From Bacillus sp. SLBN-46 (lineage in GTDB: Bacteria > Bacillota > Bacilli > Bacillales > Cytobacillaceae): a DNA stretch of 64,000 nt. The first letter of the stretch is position 1, and every line of letters begins with the position of its first letter. The notes below the pieces were generated by a model, which did no database searches, was not told the DNA's origin, and saw only the letters and a program-made list of their open reading frames with translations. The translations under genes were made by a program, and so were the position numbers. Below are positions 53,779 through 63,602 of the stretch, one piece after another. The stretch spans positions 3,231,001 through 3,295,000 of the forward strand of contig NZ_JAVIZM010000001.1 of NCBI RefSeq assembly GCF_031453555.1, read 5' to 3'.

Positions 53779-56206
53779 CTAATCCTGATTTAATCGAACT
53801 CGTTGCAATCTAAGTGCATTTAATACTACGGACACAGAGCTAAACGCCATTGCTGCTCCAGCAAGCCATGGTGCTAAGAAACCAATAGCTGCTACTGGGA
53901 TCCCCAGTGTGTTGTAGCCAAACGCCCAGAATAAATTTTGTTTGGATATTACGAATCGTCTTCTTACTCATGTCGATCGCATCAGCGATACTATTTAAAT
54001 CGCCTCTCATTAAGGTAATGTCTGCTGCTTCCATGGCCACATCTGTCCCGGTTCCAATCGCCATGCCAATATCAGCGATAGCAAGTGCTGGTGCGTCATT
54101 AATTCCATCTCCAACCATCGCCACACGTTTTCCTTGCAACTGAAGCTTTTTCACTTCAGCAGCTTTTCCTTCCGGTAATACTTCAGCTATCACTGCGTCT
54201 ACACCTACTTCATCCGCGATCGCTTTTGCAGTTCGGACATTATCACCTGTCATCATAATGACTTCAAGACCCATATCCTTTAATTTTTTTATCGCAGCTT
54301 TTGAGGTTTCTTTTACCGTATCGGCAACAGCTACCATTCCAGCAAATTCCCCATTAATCGCCACAAGCATGGCTGTTTTTCCGTTTTCTTCTAGAGTCTC
54401 CATTTTGCTCTCCGCTGTTAAAAACGGTATGGAGTATTTGTTCATTAGTTTACGTGTACCAATTAATAACTCCCTACCATTAACAGTTGCTTTAATTCCG
54501 TATCCAGGGATAGCCTCAAACTCTTCGGTTGCTAATAAATCGATGCCTTTCTCTTTTATGCCATTAACAATTGCTTCTGCTAATGGGTGCTCAGATTGTT
54601 TCTCAGCAGAACCTACTAATTGTAAAAATGTCTTTTCCTCGAAATCAGCTGTAACGATGACATCTGTTAGTTCTGGCTTTCCATTTGTTACTGTACCTGT
54701 CTTATCTAAAACAACCGTTGTAATCCGATGTGTTCTTTCCAGGTGCTCGCCGCCCTTAAATAATATCCCTGCTTCTGCCGCACGCCCAGACCCTGCCATA
54801 ATCGATGTTGGTGTCGCTAGCCCTAATGCACATGGACAAGCAATTACAAGAACGGCTATCATTTTTTCTAAGGCTTCAGCAAAGTTTCCTGGGCTAACCC
54901 AGAAGAACCATACTAAGAAGGTTACTACAGCAATTCCGACAACAATAGGGACAAAAATTCCTGATATTTGGTCTGCTAACCGTTGAATCGGTGCCTTAGA
55001 GCCCTGGGCCTCTTCTACCACTTTAATAATTTGTGCCAGTGCAGTGTCTCTTCCTACCTTAGTTGCTTTTATTTTTAAAAACCCGTTTTTATTGATCGTA
55101 GCACCAATAACAGGATCTCCAATTGTTTTATCTACTGGTACGCTTTCACCGGTAAGCATGGATTCGTCGAGTGCAGAACGTCCATCGATAATTTCCCCAT
55201 CAACTGGAATCTTTTCACCAGGTTTCACAAGTATGATGTCACCCACCACTACCTCTTCAAGGGCAACTTCTATTTCTTTTCCATCCCTAACGACGTTTGC
55301 CGTCTTGGCTTGCAGTCCCATTAATTTCTTGATGGCTTCTGAGGAACGTCCCTTCGCACGTGCTTCAAATAATTTCCCTAAAAGAATGAGGGTTATTAAT
55401 ACTGCACTTGTTTCAAAGTACAATTCAAACATCATCTGGCCGGAACCAATAGCCGAAATAATGATATAGAGACTGTAGAAATAAGCAGCGGATGTTCCAA
55501 GGGCAACTAGCACATCCATGTTTGCACTTCCATTTCGAAGAGCCTTGTATGCACCAACATAAAACTGCCTACCAACAATGAACTGAACTGGTGTTGCGAG
55601 TGCTAATTGAACCCACGGATTCATCAGCATGTCTGGCAGATATATAAAGGATGTAAACTCAAAGTGATCGACCATTGCCCAAAATAACGGAAACGCAAGG
55701 ATCAGTGAAAAGAGAAACTTCCCTTTTTGATTTTCTATTTCTTTCTCACGATGGTTTACCATATCAGCAGATTTTTCTTGCTTTACCTTTGCCCCGTAAC
55801 CAATTTTCTCGACGCCTGTTATTATTTCTTGGATGGAGATTTGGGATGGATTAAACTCAACACTGGATGTTTCAAGTGCTAAATTAACGGTTGCTTTGTT
55901 GACTCCCTCAAGTTTGTTTAACCCCTTCTCAATTCTTGTTGCACAAGCAGCACAGGTCATTCCAATTATATCTAATTCCACTTTTTCTGATAAAACACCA
56001 TAACCGAGATCATTCACTTTCTTTATCAAATCATTCACATTTGTTACAGCTGGATTATATTTTATGGATGCTTTTTCAAGGGCTAAGTTCACATTCGCTG
56101 TGTCTACCCCTTCAATCTTATTTAAACCTTTTTCAATCCGTATGGCACATGCAGCACAGGTCATACCTGTTATTGGTAGTTGTGCTTCTTTAATTAAATC
56201 GCTCAT
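53779..56206 (-). pseudogene. copA: copper-translocating P-type ATPase CopA with C-terminal frameshift
   Basis: The ATG at 56206 (GGGAGG upstream) opens two HMA domains (both GMTCAAC), then actuator TGES, the CPC of VIACPCALG, phosphorylation DKTGT and hinge GDGINDAP. After KKTIRNI at about 53944 the frame ends in a spurious 38-residue tail with a stop at 53840. In the +1 frame the expected end ([16 protein letters not shown], then [16 protein letters not shown]) runs to a stop at 53779, so one extra base is present. The tail holds the last two membrane helices with copper-binding residues. Either a sequence error, a mutation, or an unusual shift. Confidence 0.85.
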
Positions 56207-56281
56207 TTTCTTTCCTCCCATCTATTCAATCGTTTGATGATTTTCAGTTCCTTGATTTGGTAATTTATTTCATACTCCTAT

Positions 56282-56309
56282 ACTATACCCCCCTACCCTA
56301 TAATGTCAA
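56282..56309 (-). promoter_or_regulatory. copA promoter with CsoR-type box in the spacer
   Basis: TTGACA (56304-56309), 16-base spacer, TATAGT (56282-56287) on the minus strand. The spacer is filled by a GGGTAGGGGGGTATA sequence that matches CsoR operators, so bound CsoR would block RNA polymerase. Confidence 0.75.
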
Positions 56310-56343
56310 CAAAAAATAAAAAATTTATAACTTTTTTTTAAAA

Positions 56344-56374
56344 ATAATAAAAGCCTCCATTGGGTTGGAGGCTA
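56344..56374 (-). terminator. terminator of the LysM/SH3 gene
   Basis: AGCCTCCA/TGGAGGCT stem followed by TTTATTATT on the minus strand. Confidence 0.75.
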
Positions 56375-56389
56375 AATTCATTGGTATTT

Positions 56390-57655
56390 TTATTGAAAAG
56401 AAATTAGCGTCAATGTTTGACCCCTATTTCCTTCTAGTGTCAATGTTATTGTTTTTCCTTGCTGTTGAAATAATTCATTTATCATGTTGCCCGCTGCTTT
56501 GGCTACATGTGTTTTGCCATCAGATGTGATAAAACGAAAGGTTCCTTGGGGGTCTATCCCTCCTATTTGAGCTGTTACTATTAGTTGATTAGAATTAGGT
56601 GAAGTTGTACTAGGAATTTTGATTTCTTGTCCAATTTTCAACTTTGATGGATGTACTGTTGGATTTAGTTCCTGGATTGCTGAAACAGAGACTCCTAACC
56701 CCTTACTAATTTTTGTAAAAGTATCTCCGACTTTAATCACATACACAGAAGTATTTGTATTTGTTTGTTCCTTACCAGTTAAATAGGCTTCACTAACAAA
56801 CGCTACTTTTCCATTGAAATTAATCTTAGCCCAACCACTAACAATTGATGTTACAGATACACTTTCGTTTAATTTTAATGAACCTAATACCGCACTATTT
56901 GTAGAAGCTGCCTGTCTGACTCTCAATGATGAAGCAGTTACATACATGGTTGTTTTTGTTTGAGGATTAGTGGTTATACTAGTTTGGTCTCCTGATGGTG
57001 TATTGTTTTGTGTGTCTGTAAGATACTCAGCGCTGACAAAACAAACTGCTCCTTTAATAAGAATAGCCGCCCATCCATTGTCAATGAATGAAACTTTAAC
57101 AACATCGCCTTGTTGATATTGACCAATAATACTACTTGAAGTACTAGGTTGTGATCGAATATTTAGTTTGGTCGCGGTCACCGTTTGATTTTGCACTTTT
57201 GGTAATAATATTTTTTCCCCTTCAATGGAAGACAGCCCATTGGCCTCTAATATTTCTTGAGCTGTTACTCCATGTGCAGTAGCAATATTCTCAATTTTTT
57301 CACCATTTTTGACCTGATAAGTATATTCCTGTATAAATGCTGCATTTGCAGTATTTGAAAAAATCCCAAGCATAACGGTAAAAATTCCAGTTACTACAAG
57401 TTTTTTTACAGGACTGTTTTGAACCCATTCGCTCACTTTTAAAACATATGTATGTAAATTTGTATGAATATCATGTAGGAGTACTTTTACATCTATCACA
57501 TTTCGGATGTCAAAGTAATTTAAAGATCTATAGTATTCTCTTTTTTCCATCCTTGAAGTAAAAATTGGTGGTTCACTTTCTGTTTTTTTTCTTTTTCCAT
57601 GAGTTTCTGTTCTAATTAATGTCAGTTCACCATTAACAAATAATTCTCTAGTCAT
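56390..57655 (-). CDS. membrane-anchored LysM/SH3b protein without catalytic domain
   Basis: 421 residues: an 80-residue cytoplasmic N-part with many charged residues, one membrane segment (about 84-106), LysM (110-150), SH3b (157-213), SH3b (235-293), LysM (305-348), then a Ser/Thr linker and a 65-residue C-terminal beta domain. LysM and SH3b bind peptidoglycan or stem peptides. No amidase or muramidase module is present, so it is a wall receptor or scaffold. It is a single gene with its own terminator. Confidence 0.8.
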   Translation of the reverse strand: MTRELFVNGELTLIRTETHGKRKKTESEPPIFTSRMEKREYYRSLNYFDIRNVIDVKVLLHDIHTNLHTYVLKVSEWVQNSPVKKLVVTGIFTVMLGIFSNTANAAFIQEYTYQVKNGEKIENIATAHGVTAQEILEANGLSSIEGEKILLPKVQNQTVTATKLNIRSQPSTSSSIIGQYQQGDVVKVSFIDNGWAAILIKGAVCFVSAEYLTDTQNNTPSGDQTSITTNPQTKTTMYVTASSLRVRQAASTNSAVLGSLKLNESVSVTSIVSGWAKINFNGKVAFVSEAYLTGKEQTNTNTSVYVIKVGDTFTKISKGLGVSVSAIQELNPTVHPSKLKIGQEIKIPSTTSPNSNQLIVTAQIGGIDPQGTFRFITSDGKTHVAKAAGNMINELFQQQGKTITLTLEGNRGQTLTLISFQ

Positions 57656-57877
57656 AATACTCTTCTCCTATTTCTCTCTTAAGATGTAACTTTCTCCCCA
57701 TAGTGTATTCGAGGATTGATGTGGTTTTGTGTCCTCATTTCTTCCATAATTCCTCTCTATAGGAAAAAAAATCAGGAATTACACCTAACTATTCCGAAGA
57801 GTGTAACAATTATTGTAAAATAACCCTTTTATTTCTATAATTTATTTAGGTAAACAGATATTGGGGGAAAAAGGAAA

Positions 57878-58378
57878 ATGCATATTATTAGGAAAATAGA
57901 AATTACAGACGCAGAAAACTTTCTTGAATTATGTAAAACTTTAGATAAAGAAACAAAATTTATGATGCTAGAACCAGACGAACGGAAAACAACGATTGAG
58001 AGTCAAACCGAATACATTAAAAATGTAATAGATAATGAGTTATCATTAATCCTTGTTTGTGAAGTAGAAGGAAAAATAGTTGGTTATCTAACTGCTATTA
58101 GAGAGGGTTTCAAAAGAATGCGCCACAGCGCTTATATAGTGACAGGGATACTAAATGCCTATACAGGTCAAGGTATTGGGACCAAATTATTTAGAGAGCT
58201 AGAAAACTGGGCTGCTCTTAGAAAAATTCATAGACTCGAGCTAACTGTCATGTGTCATAATGATGCTGGTCTTTCCCTATATAAAAAAATGGGTTTTGAG
58301 ATTGAAGGTCTTAAAAAGGATTCATTAATTGTTGATCATGAGTATGTTGATGAATATTACATGGCAAAATTACTTTAG
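57878..58378 (+). CDS. GNAT-family N-acetyltransferase
   Basis: 166 residues with the GNAT fold: start IRKIEITDAENFLEL, acetyl-CoA pyrophosphate loop in TGQGIGTKLFRELENWA near 105-122, and the ending CHNDAGLSLYKKMGFEIEG. It acetylates an amine, possibly a protein N-terminus or antibiotic. A strong terminator follows. Substrate unknown. Confidence 0.88.
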   Translation: MHIIRKIEITDAENFLELCKTLDKETKFMMLEPDERKTTIESQTEYIKNVIDNELSLILVCEVEGKIVGYLTAIREGFKRMRHSAYIVTGILNAYTGQGIGTKLFRELENWAALRKIHRLELTVMCHNDAGLSLYKKMGFEIEGLKKDSLIVDHEYVDEYYMAKLL

Positions 58379-58391
58379 TATCTAAGTATAT

Positions 58392-58430
58392 TAAAAGGCA
58401 CACAAGATTGAAATAACGTGTGCCTTTTTA
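58392..58430 (+). terminator. intrinsic terminator
   Basis: AAAGGCACAC pairs with GTGTGCCTTT, followed by TTA; shared edge with the LysR gene. Confidence 0.75.
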
Positions 58431-59306
58431 CCCCTCTGGTATAATTTCCTTAGTAAGGACAATTATTGATTTTGCCAATTTTTTCGATGAAGGTTTATAT
58501 AAAAGGTCAATACTTCTGCCAAATTGTTCATCAGCAAATTCCATAATTAAAGCCGACTGGTCTTTGACATTTCGGGAAACCATTCTCGGCATAATGGAAG
58601 CCCCTAGCCCGCTCGAAACAAAGGCAACAATGGATTCATTTGTTTCTAATTCAATTCCCAGTTCAAAATCAATTTTATTCTTTTTACAATAATTCTCAAA
58701 AAACGAGCGAATGTCGCACGGATGCTTATGAATAATTAGTTGATTTTCCACAAATTCGGTTATTGAAAGAGGCGATACACCCCTGCTAATCACTGACATC
58801 GGTAGGATTGCATCATATGGCTCCCAACATATATTCTCCATTACCAAATTCCGATTACTGACCACATCTTGAGCAAAAACAAAATCAGCTTGATTGTTTT
58901 CGACTAACCGCACCAATTCTTCAGTTGTATCCTTAATTAAAACCTCGATTTTATATTCCGCTCTTAACCTGTTCACCACGGCAGGTAGAAAATGTGTGCC
59001 AATGCTTGGCAGCGCTCCAATCTTAATGGTTTGTTTTTTTGCATATTGATTCATTTCAGAAGAAAGTTCTTCAGCAGCTTTTAATAATTCAATCCCTTTT
59101 TGGTACAAATGTTTACCTGCTTCGGTTAATACTATTCCAGTCGTTTTCCTTAAAAACAGTTCACAATTTAACTCACTTTCAAGTTGAGTAATCTGTTTTG
59201 AGAGCGCTGGTTGTGAGATAAATAGATTCCTTGCCGCATTCGTAACACTACCTGCTTCTACCGTAGAAACAAAATATTTTAACTGAATTAATTTCAACAT
59301 GGACAT
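58428..59306 (-). CDS. LysR-family transcriptional regulator
   Basis: 292 residues. N-terminal winged helix-turn-helix (SVTNAARNLFISQPALSKQI near 22-41) and a C-terminal inducer-binding fold (starting KIGALPSIGTHFLP near 97). Start is at an ATG after AGAGGA; another ATG lies two codons on. It usually controls divergent or adjacent genes; here the nearest candidate is the MBL hydrolase upstream on the same strand. Inducer unknown. Confidence 0.92.
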   Translation of the reverse strand: MSMLKLIQLKYFVSTVEAGSVTNAARNLFISQPALSKQITQLESELNCELFLRKTTGIVLTEAGKHLYQKGIELLKAAEELSSEMNQYAKKQTIKIGALPSIGTHFLPAVVNRLRAEYKIEVLIKDTTEELVRLVENNQADFVFAQDVVSNRNLVMENICWEPYDAILPMSVISRGVSPLSITEFVENQLIIHKHPCDIRSFFENYCKKNKIDFELGIELETNESIVAFVSSGLGASIMPRMVSRNVKDQSALIMEFADEQFGRSIDLLYKPSSKKLAKSIIVLTKEIIPEG

Positions 59307-59396
59307 CAAATCCTCTTTATGATTTAGTTATACATCCAATTCTTCCCTTACCTTCAGATTACATGAAAGAGGACCATATGTGAATGAAAATTACAC

Positions 59397-59425
59397 TAAA
59401 AAAAAGACCCCTTTTAAGGAGGTCG
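59397..59425 (-). terminator. terminator of the first MBL hydrolase
   Basis: GACCTCC/AGGGGTC stem read on the minus strand, followed by a nine-T run. Confidence 0.7.
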
Positions 59426-59438
59426 AGTGAGACAATAT

Positions 59439-60203
59439 CTACATAATTATCTGCTCATTTGTTTTCAGGAATGTTACTTCAACACCACGCAGATTGGCCC
59501 GCTTAATTAATCTTTCTTCAATATTTTCAGTTTCACTGTAATATGGCGGATTGTTAAAGGTGGAGTAATGAATAGGAATTAGCTTAGCACCTACTATTTT
59601 CGTTGCTTCTACTGCCTCTTCTGGGGTTAAGCATGCTGGTAATTGACTTTGTTCCTTTAACCCTACTACTTGTAGGATCGGACCATTGACTGGAAGACAG
59701 GCTGCATGAATGGGCCCATATTGATTCTCCATTCGCCACCAATATCCATGCCACTGAGTGTCACCGCAATGTAGGACTGTATGCTGTTCATCCTTAATGA
59801 TCCAAGAGACTTGAGGGGAACCAAAGCCATCGACTGAATAGGAAGCTATCATCTTTACATCTTTAGTTTCGAATTCATCGTTCGGTTGAGCCCCCACCAC
59901 ATGACGAAAACCAAGTTTCTTTACATAATCACTGGAATCCATTGGAACAAAGATTTTTACATTTTCACCAAAATGTTGAAGAACCGATTGATAATCAAAA
60001 TGGTCCGGATGAACATGAGTTATTAAAATAACGTCTGGTTGCTCTATCGTTTCCAATGAAATCAGCGGTTCCAAAGGATCACCAATCTTAGCAGCTAGTG
60101 GTTTATCCTGTCCCTTAATAGGTCCCCCTAGTGGGTCCACAAGGACAGTTGTTTCATTCGTTTTTATTAAAATACTCGCCCATGATAATTTTTTTATTTC
60201 CAT
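59439..60203 (-). CDS. MBL-fold metallo-hydrolase (UlaG-like)
   Basis: 254 residues from the ATG at 60203 after GGGGG. Metal motif THVHPDHFD near 64-72, HCGDTQWHG near residue 148, and IPIHYSTFNN near 210. UlaG-type members hydrolyse lactones or act on phosphodiesters. The substrate is not known. A second, more distant MBL protein is encoded 1.6 kb away. Confidence 0.85.
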   Translation of the reverse strand: MEIKKLSWASILIKTNETTVLVDPLGGPIKGQDKPLAAKIGDPLEPLISLETIEQPDVILITHVHPDHFDYQSVLQHFGENVKIFVPMDSSDYVKKLGFRHVVGAQPNDEFETKDVKMIASYSVDGFGSPQVSWIIKDEQHTVLHCGDTQWHGYWWRMENQYGPIHAACLPVNGPILQVVGLKEQSQLPACLTPEEAVEATKIVGAKLIPIHYSTFNNPPYYSETENIEERLIKRANLRGVEVTFLKTNEQIIM

Positions 60204-60418
60204 TTTGTTTACCCCCACTACAATATGATAGAAGTTCCACGTAACTTATTTAAACTTCTATCTTCATACTAACAAGATTTCGTTTAGCAAAGATAATACT
60301 TAAAAGTAATAACCCCATAACTATTCGTTATTACCGTATGACTAAAGAACATTACCTAGTACACATAAAAACTGGTATTCTAGGATTATAGAAAAAATAA
60401 ATTTTGGGAGGTTTTTCT

Positions 60419-60871
60419 ATGAATGTTGTCTCACAATTTGGCACCATCATTCCATTTTTGGAGGAAATAAAGCAGGTGGAAGACGATCGTATTTTCTTCT
60501 CACCAATTAGTGAGGGAAAATGGTCATCAGCTGCCATCGTTGCCCATCTTTACCTTTGGGATCAATACATACAAAATTCTCGATTACCAATGATGTTAAC
60601 TGGTGATACCCTTCCATCTGGGCAAGTCGATGTCCAAGCAATTAACAATGATGCTCAAAACTTTGCTCATTCTGGTTTAAGTAAAAATGACTTGATTGAT
60701 CGGTTTATCACCAACCGTAAAAACCTACTCGAGGAGTTAGACAAAGCCAATCTTCAGACTTCCTTTACCATAGGAGAGACAACATTCACACTTGAAAACT
60801 ATTTGTTAGGTATGGTGGAACATGATGAACACCATATGAAGCAAATAAAAGAAGTGTACGAGCAAAGATAA
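60419..60871 (+). CDS. DinB-fold protein
   Basis: 150 residues from the ATG at 60419 after GGGAGG. Four-helix DinB/YfiT fold with metal-type His residues in AAIVAHLYLWDQYI near 43 and EHDEHHMKQIKEV near the end. Members are thiol-dependent (bacillithiol) transferases or DNA-damage-induced proteins of unknown action. Single gene with a terminator. Confidence 0.8.
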   Translation: MNVVSQFGTIIPFLEEIKQVEDDRIFFSPISEGKWSSAAIVAHLYLWDQYIQNSRLPMMLTGDTLPSGQVDVQAINNDAQNFAHSGLSKNDLIDRFITNRKNLLEELDKANLQTSFTIGETTFTLENYLLGMVEHDEHHMKQIKEVYEQR

Positions 60872-60892
60872 TATTCAGATGTGAATGACTAA

Positions 60893-60933
60893 AAAAGGCT
60901 GTTGATAGGTTTCAATCAACAGCCTTTTTTTCT
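60893..60933 (+). terminator. intrinsic terminator
   Basis: AAAGGCTGTTGAT/ATCAACAGCCTTT stem with TTTTTTC. Confidence 0.85.
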
Positions 60934-61193
60934 TTATTTTACAATTGGCAATATGATGGAGGATATGTGGAAAATAACTTGGACCAATACTGACTCGTAA
61001 TCTGTGTCCTTCTTTAATGAATGCATTTGCTTTACACTATTGTCATACATTTTTTCCATATTTTTTCAGAATTAAGTACTAGGTTATAGGAACAAGTAAT
61101 AAAATATAGTTAAGTAGAGAAGTTTGTTTTTTATGGAGTGAATTTATTCGGAGGAACAATTACTATTTTTTTTTTGATGTAAGGGGGGTATTT
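60934..61193. other. intergenic, no gene seen
   Basis: AT-rich leader ahead of the second DinB gene; no ORF or structured RNA recognised. Confidence 0.5.
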
Positions 61194-61712
61194 ATGAGTA
61201 ATATACATATTGAAAATCTGTCTGATACAAGGAATAGACTGTTAAATGAAATAAGTTTACTAGGTTACGATGAGTTTAACAAAAGTCCTAATCCTACTAT
61301 GTGGAGTATGGCTCAAGTTAGTCATCACTTAGCTCTAACTGAAAAATCATTTACGCGAGCTATTGAATATGGACTAAAACAAATACCTAACAATCAGGTA
61401 AAACGAAAAAACCTCCATCATGCGTTGGATCGAACCAAGAAGATTGAGGCTCCAGAAATAGTTAAACCAAATTTGGAACCGATTGATGTTCTAGAAGTAA
61501 TTGATTTATTAAATGATTCGAGAAATTATTTGTTAACTGTTCTTAAGACAGTAAAAGACAAGTCAATCTTGGAGGAAAAATCAGTGCTTCATCCTGTCTT
61601 TGGTGAATTGCTTCTAGACCAATGGGTTGAACTAATATATTTACATGAACAACGGCATATTGACCAAATTAAAGAAATAAAATATCTTTTAGGCCTCAAC
61701 AAGAATAGTTAA
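61194..61712 (+). CDS. second DinB-fold protein
   Basis: 172 residues after AAGGGGGG. Same fold as the gene at 60419 but little sequence in common: SMAQVSHHLALTEKSF near 38-53 and IYLHEQRHIDQIKEIK near the end carry the His ligands of a divalent metal. Likely a thiol S-transferase or related enzyme. A GCTTGGC terminator follows. Confidence 0.82.
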   Translation: MSNIHIENLSDTRNRLLNEISLLGYDEFNKSPNPTMWSMAQVSHHLALTEKSFTRAIEYGLKQIPNNQVKRKNLHHALDRTKKIEAPEIVKPNLEPIDVLEVIDLLNDSRNYLLTVLKTVKDKSILEEKSVLHPVFGELLLDQWVELIYLHEQRHIDQIKEIKYLLGLNKNS

Positions 61713-61716
61713 GAAA

Positions 61717-61750
61717 AAGCTTGGCGGACAACTGCCAAGCTTTCCTTTTA
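61717..61750 (+). terminator. intrinsic terminator
   Basis: AAAGCTTGGC and its complement around GGACAACT, then TTCCTTTT. Confidence 0.75.
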
Positions 61751-61763
61751 TTTTAAATCTAAG

Positions 61764-62516
61764 CTAGAAATTAAGTATCCTTCCATCATCAGGAACGGAT
61801 ATATCTAACAGCTGATTGGTTTCGATATATTGTCTTAGGTCCCTTCTAGTTAACAAACAGTGATTCCATGATTCCATGTGGACCACTACTATATTTGAAG
61901 AAGGGCTTGCCCTATGAACCTTTTCAATGTCCTTTACCCCCATTGTAATAGGGTCTCCCGTTAAGTATTGTGCTTCCCCTCCATTTAGTACAATAACTCC
62001 CGGCGAATAATTTGCAATTGCTTCTTCTACTTCCGAACACCAGATGGTATCCCCTGCCACGTAGACAACAGGCTCATCTTCCGCTTGTAAAACAAATCCA
62101 GACACTGGGCCCATAAGTTTCCCTAACTCTCCCGTCCCATGTTCTCCTCCGGTTCTTATCAATCGAATTCCTTTCCATTCTGTTTCGTACCACACGGTCC
62201 TCACATCTTTAAATCCTAGACTAATTAGTTTTTCTTCGTCCTCTCGCTGGCAAAAAACGGGGAGATCTTTCGGCAATAATTCGATGGCTCGATCGTCTAA
62301 ATGGTCCCGGTGTGAATGAGTGATGATTATTGCGTTTATTTCGCTTAACAATTCTTCTACCGTAATCGGCAGATCAACTAAAGGATTTTTACATTCATTG
62401 GCTGCATTTGCGACCGGTGCAAGCGTACTCTTTAAACTAAACATCGGGTCAACTAGTATCGTCTGCCCGTTAAACTGAAGTTTTATTGTTGCATGTCTGA
62501 TTAATTGTATGTTCAA
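61764..62516 (-). CDS. second MBL-fold metallo-hydrolase
   Basis: 251 residues from a TTG at 62516 (AGAGGTG spaced seven bases; homologue-like start LNIQLIRHATIK); the GTG at 62525 is inside the ribosome site. Metal motif THSHRDHLDD near 70, VAGDTIWC near 150 and the VVHMESWNHCLL His near 210. UlaG-like, substrate unknown. It is the second gene of a pair with the alpha/beta hydrolase, 11 nt after its stop. Confidence 0.85.
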   Translation of the reverse strand: MNIQLIRHATIKLQFNGQTILVDPMFSLKSTLAPVANAANECKNPLVDLPITVEELLSEINAIIITHSHRDHLDDRAIELLPKDLPVFCQREDEEKLISLGFKDVRTVWYETEWKGIRLIRTGGEHGTGELGKLMGPVSGFVLQAEDEPVVYVAGDTIWCSEVEEAIANYSPGVIVLNGGEAQYLTGDPITMGVKDIEKVHRASPSSNIVVVHMESWNHCLLTRRDLRQYIETNQLLDISVPDDGRILNF

Positions 62517-62527
62517 GTTTCTCACCT

Positions 62528-63403
62528 CTATAATTGTTTATCTAATTCCATTATTGCTTCTATCACTTCATATGGGGCTTCGAATGGAACAAAATGTCCA
62601 ATCCTTGGCAATTTCTCAAGCGATACATCTGAAAAATAATTCTCCAACTGATCAGACCAAGCTGCAAGCATGACTGGATCCTCTTCTCCCCACAATACCT
62701 TCGTCTTTTGACCTATTCGAGTTGGTTGGGTTTGATTAACCGATTGAACTGTTTTTGCTGCCGCCCTAGCTCGGTAATAAGCAATACTTTTCACAAAAAA
62801 ATCCTCCTGACAATACATGTTTACTATTTTTTCTAAATCTTCAGGTGTAGCTTTAACTTTGCTTCCGGTCCAATGCTCATAAAAATGCAAAATATAATAT
62901 TTAATAGCTTCCTTCGATTTCCCGATAATAGTTTCAGCTAATGGTAAATTATGAAGGTGCTGATACCAGAACTCTTTTTGAATCGCTGGATCGAAACGGC
63001 GTATGCCGATGCCTTGGTATGGTGGGTTTAATAGAACAAGCCCTTCCACATATTCTGGATAGGTCTTCGCAATAGTTTGCGCGACCGTTGCACCAATATC
63101 GTGGGCTGCAAAAATTGCCTTCTCAATGTTCAGGTGATTCAAAAGAGATATTAAGTCTTTCGCATGGTGTTCTGGGGTATATCCTTCATGTGGAGGCACA
63201 TTTGGTTTATCCGAGTTACCGAATCCCCTAAAATCAGGTGCAATCACATTAAAGTTCTCGGAAAGTCTAGGTATGACATACCGCCAATCAAACCAATATC
63301 CAGGCCATCCGTGCAACAATATGACTGTACGCTTGTGTTCAGTTCCTTTTCTAACATAATGTAGTGTGACGTTATCTGACCCTTTGCCATAAAAATACTC
63401 CAT
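62528..63403 (-). CDS. alpha/beta hydrolase, epoxide hydrolase/dehalogenase-like
   Basis: 291 residues. Oxyanion HGWPGYWFDW near 31, nucleophile Asp102 in AAHDIGATVA (Asp, not Ser, as in epoxide hydrolases and haloalkane dehalogenases), acid in GEEDP and His in GHFVPFEAP. A helical cap covers 140-215. It opens epoxides or removes halide; substrate unknown. Likely transcribed with the MBL gene downstream. Confidence 0.85.
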   Translation of the reverse strand: MEYFYGKGSDNVTLHYVRKGTEHKRTVILLHGWPGYWFDWRYVIPRLSENFNVIAPDFRGFGNSDKPNVPPHEGYTPEHHAKDLISLLNHLNIEKAIFAAHDIGATVAQTIAKTYPEYVEGLVLLNPPYQGIGIRRFDPAIQKEFWYQHLHNLPLAETIIGKSKEAIKYYILHFYEHWTGSKVKATPEDLEKIVNMYCQEDFFVKSIAYYRARAAAKTVQSVNQTQPTRIGQKTKVLWGEEDPVMLAAWSDQLENYFSDVSLEKLPRIGHFVPFEAPYEVIEAIMELDKQL

Positions 63404-63602
63404 GTTTTTCCTTCCCTCCGGTTATGGTTTCTATAAAAATAGCATATAGCGTAAAACCAAAAATAGGAAATATATAAAACTTATACACTTATAACCAAAA
63501 GTTATCGTATGTATCCCGCGGTGACGTTTTGTTGACAGTGTTTTCTTAACATGCAATACTTGAACTACTATTCATGTTTTTATCCATAGAAGGAGCTGTC
63601 AT

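Noticed and set aside
54258..54986. 242-residue ORF antisense to copA
   Set aside because: No ribosome site; it is the complement of a highly conserved coding region.
53779..56206. programmed frameshift giving a CopZ-like short product
   Set aside because: The shift lies at the C-terminal end, not after the metal-binding domain, and no canonical slippery site is seen, so a mutation or error is likelier.
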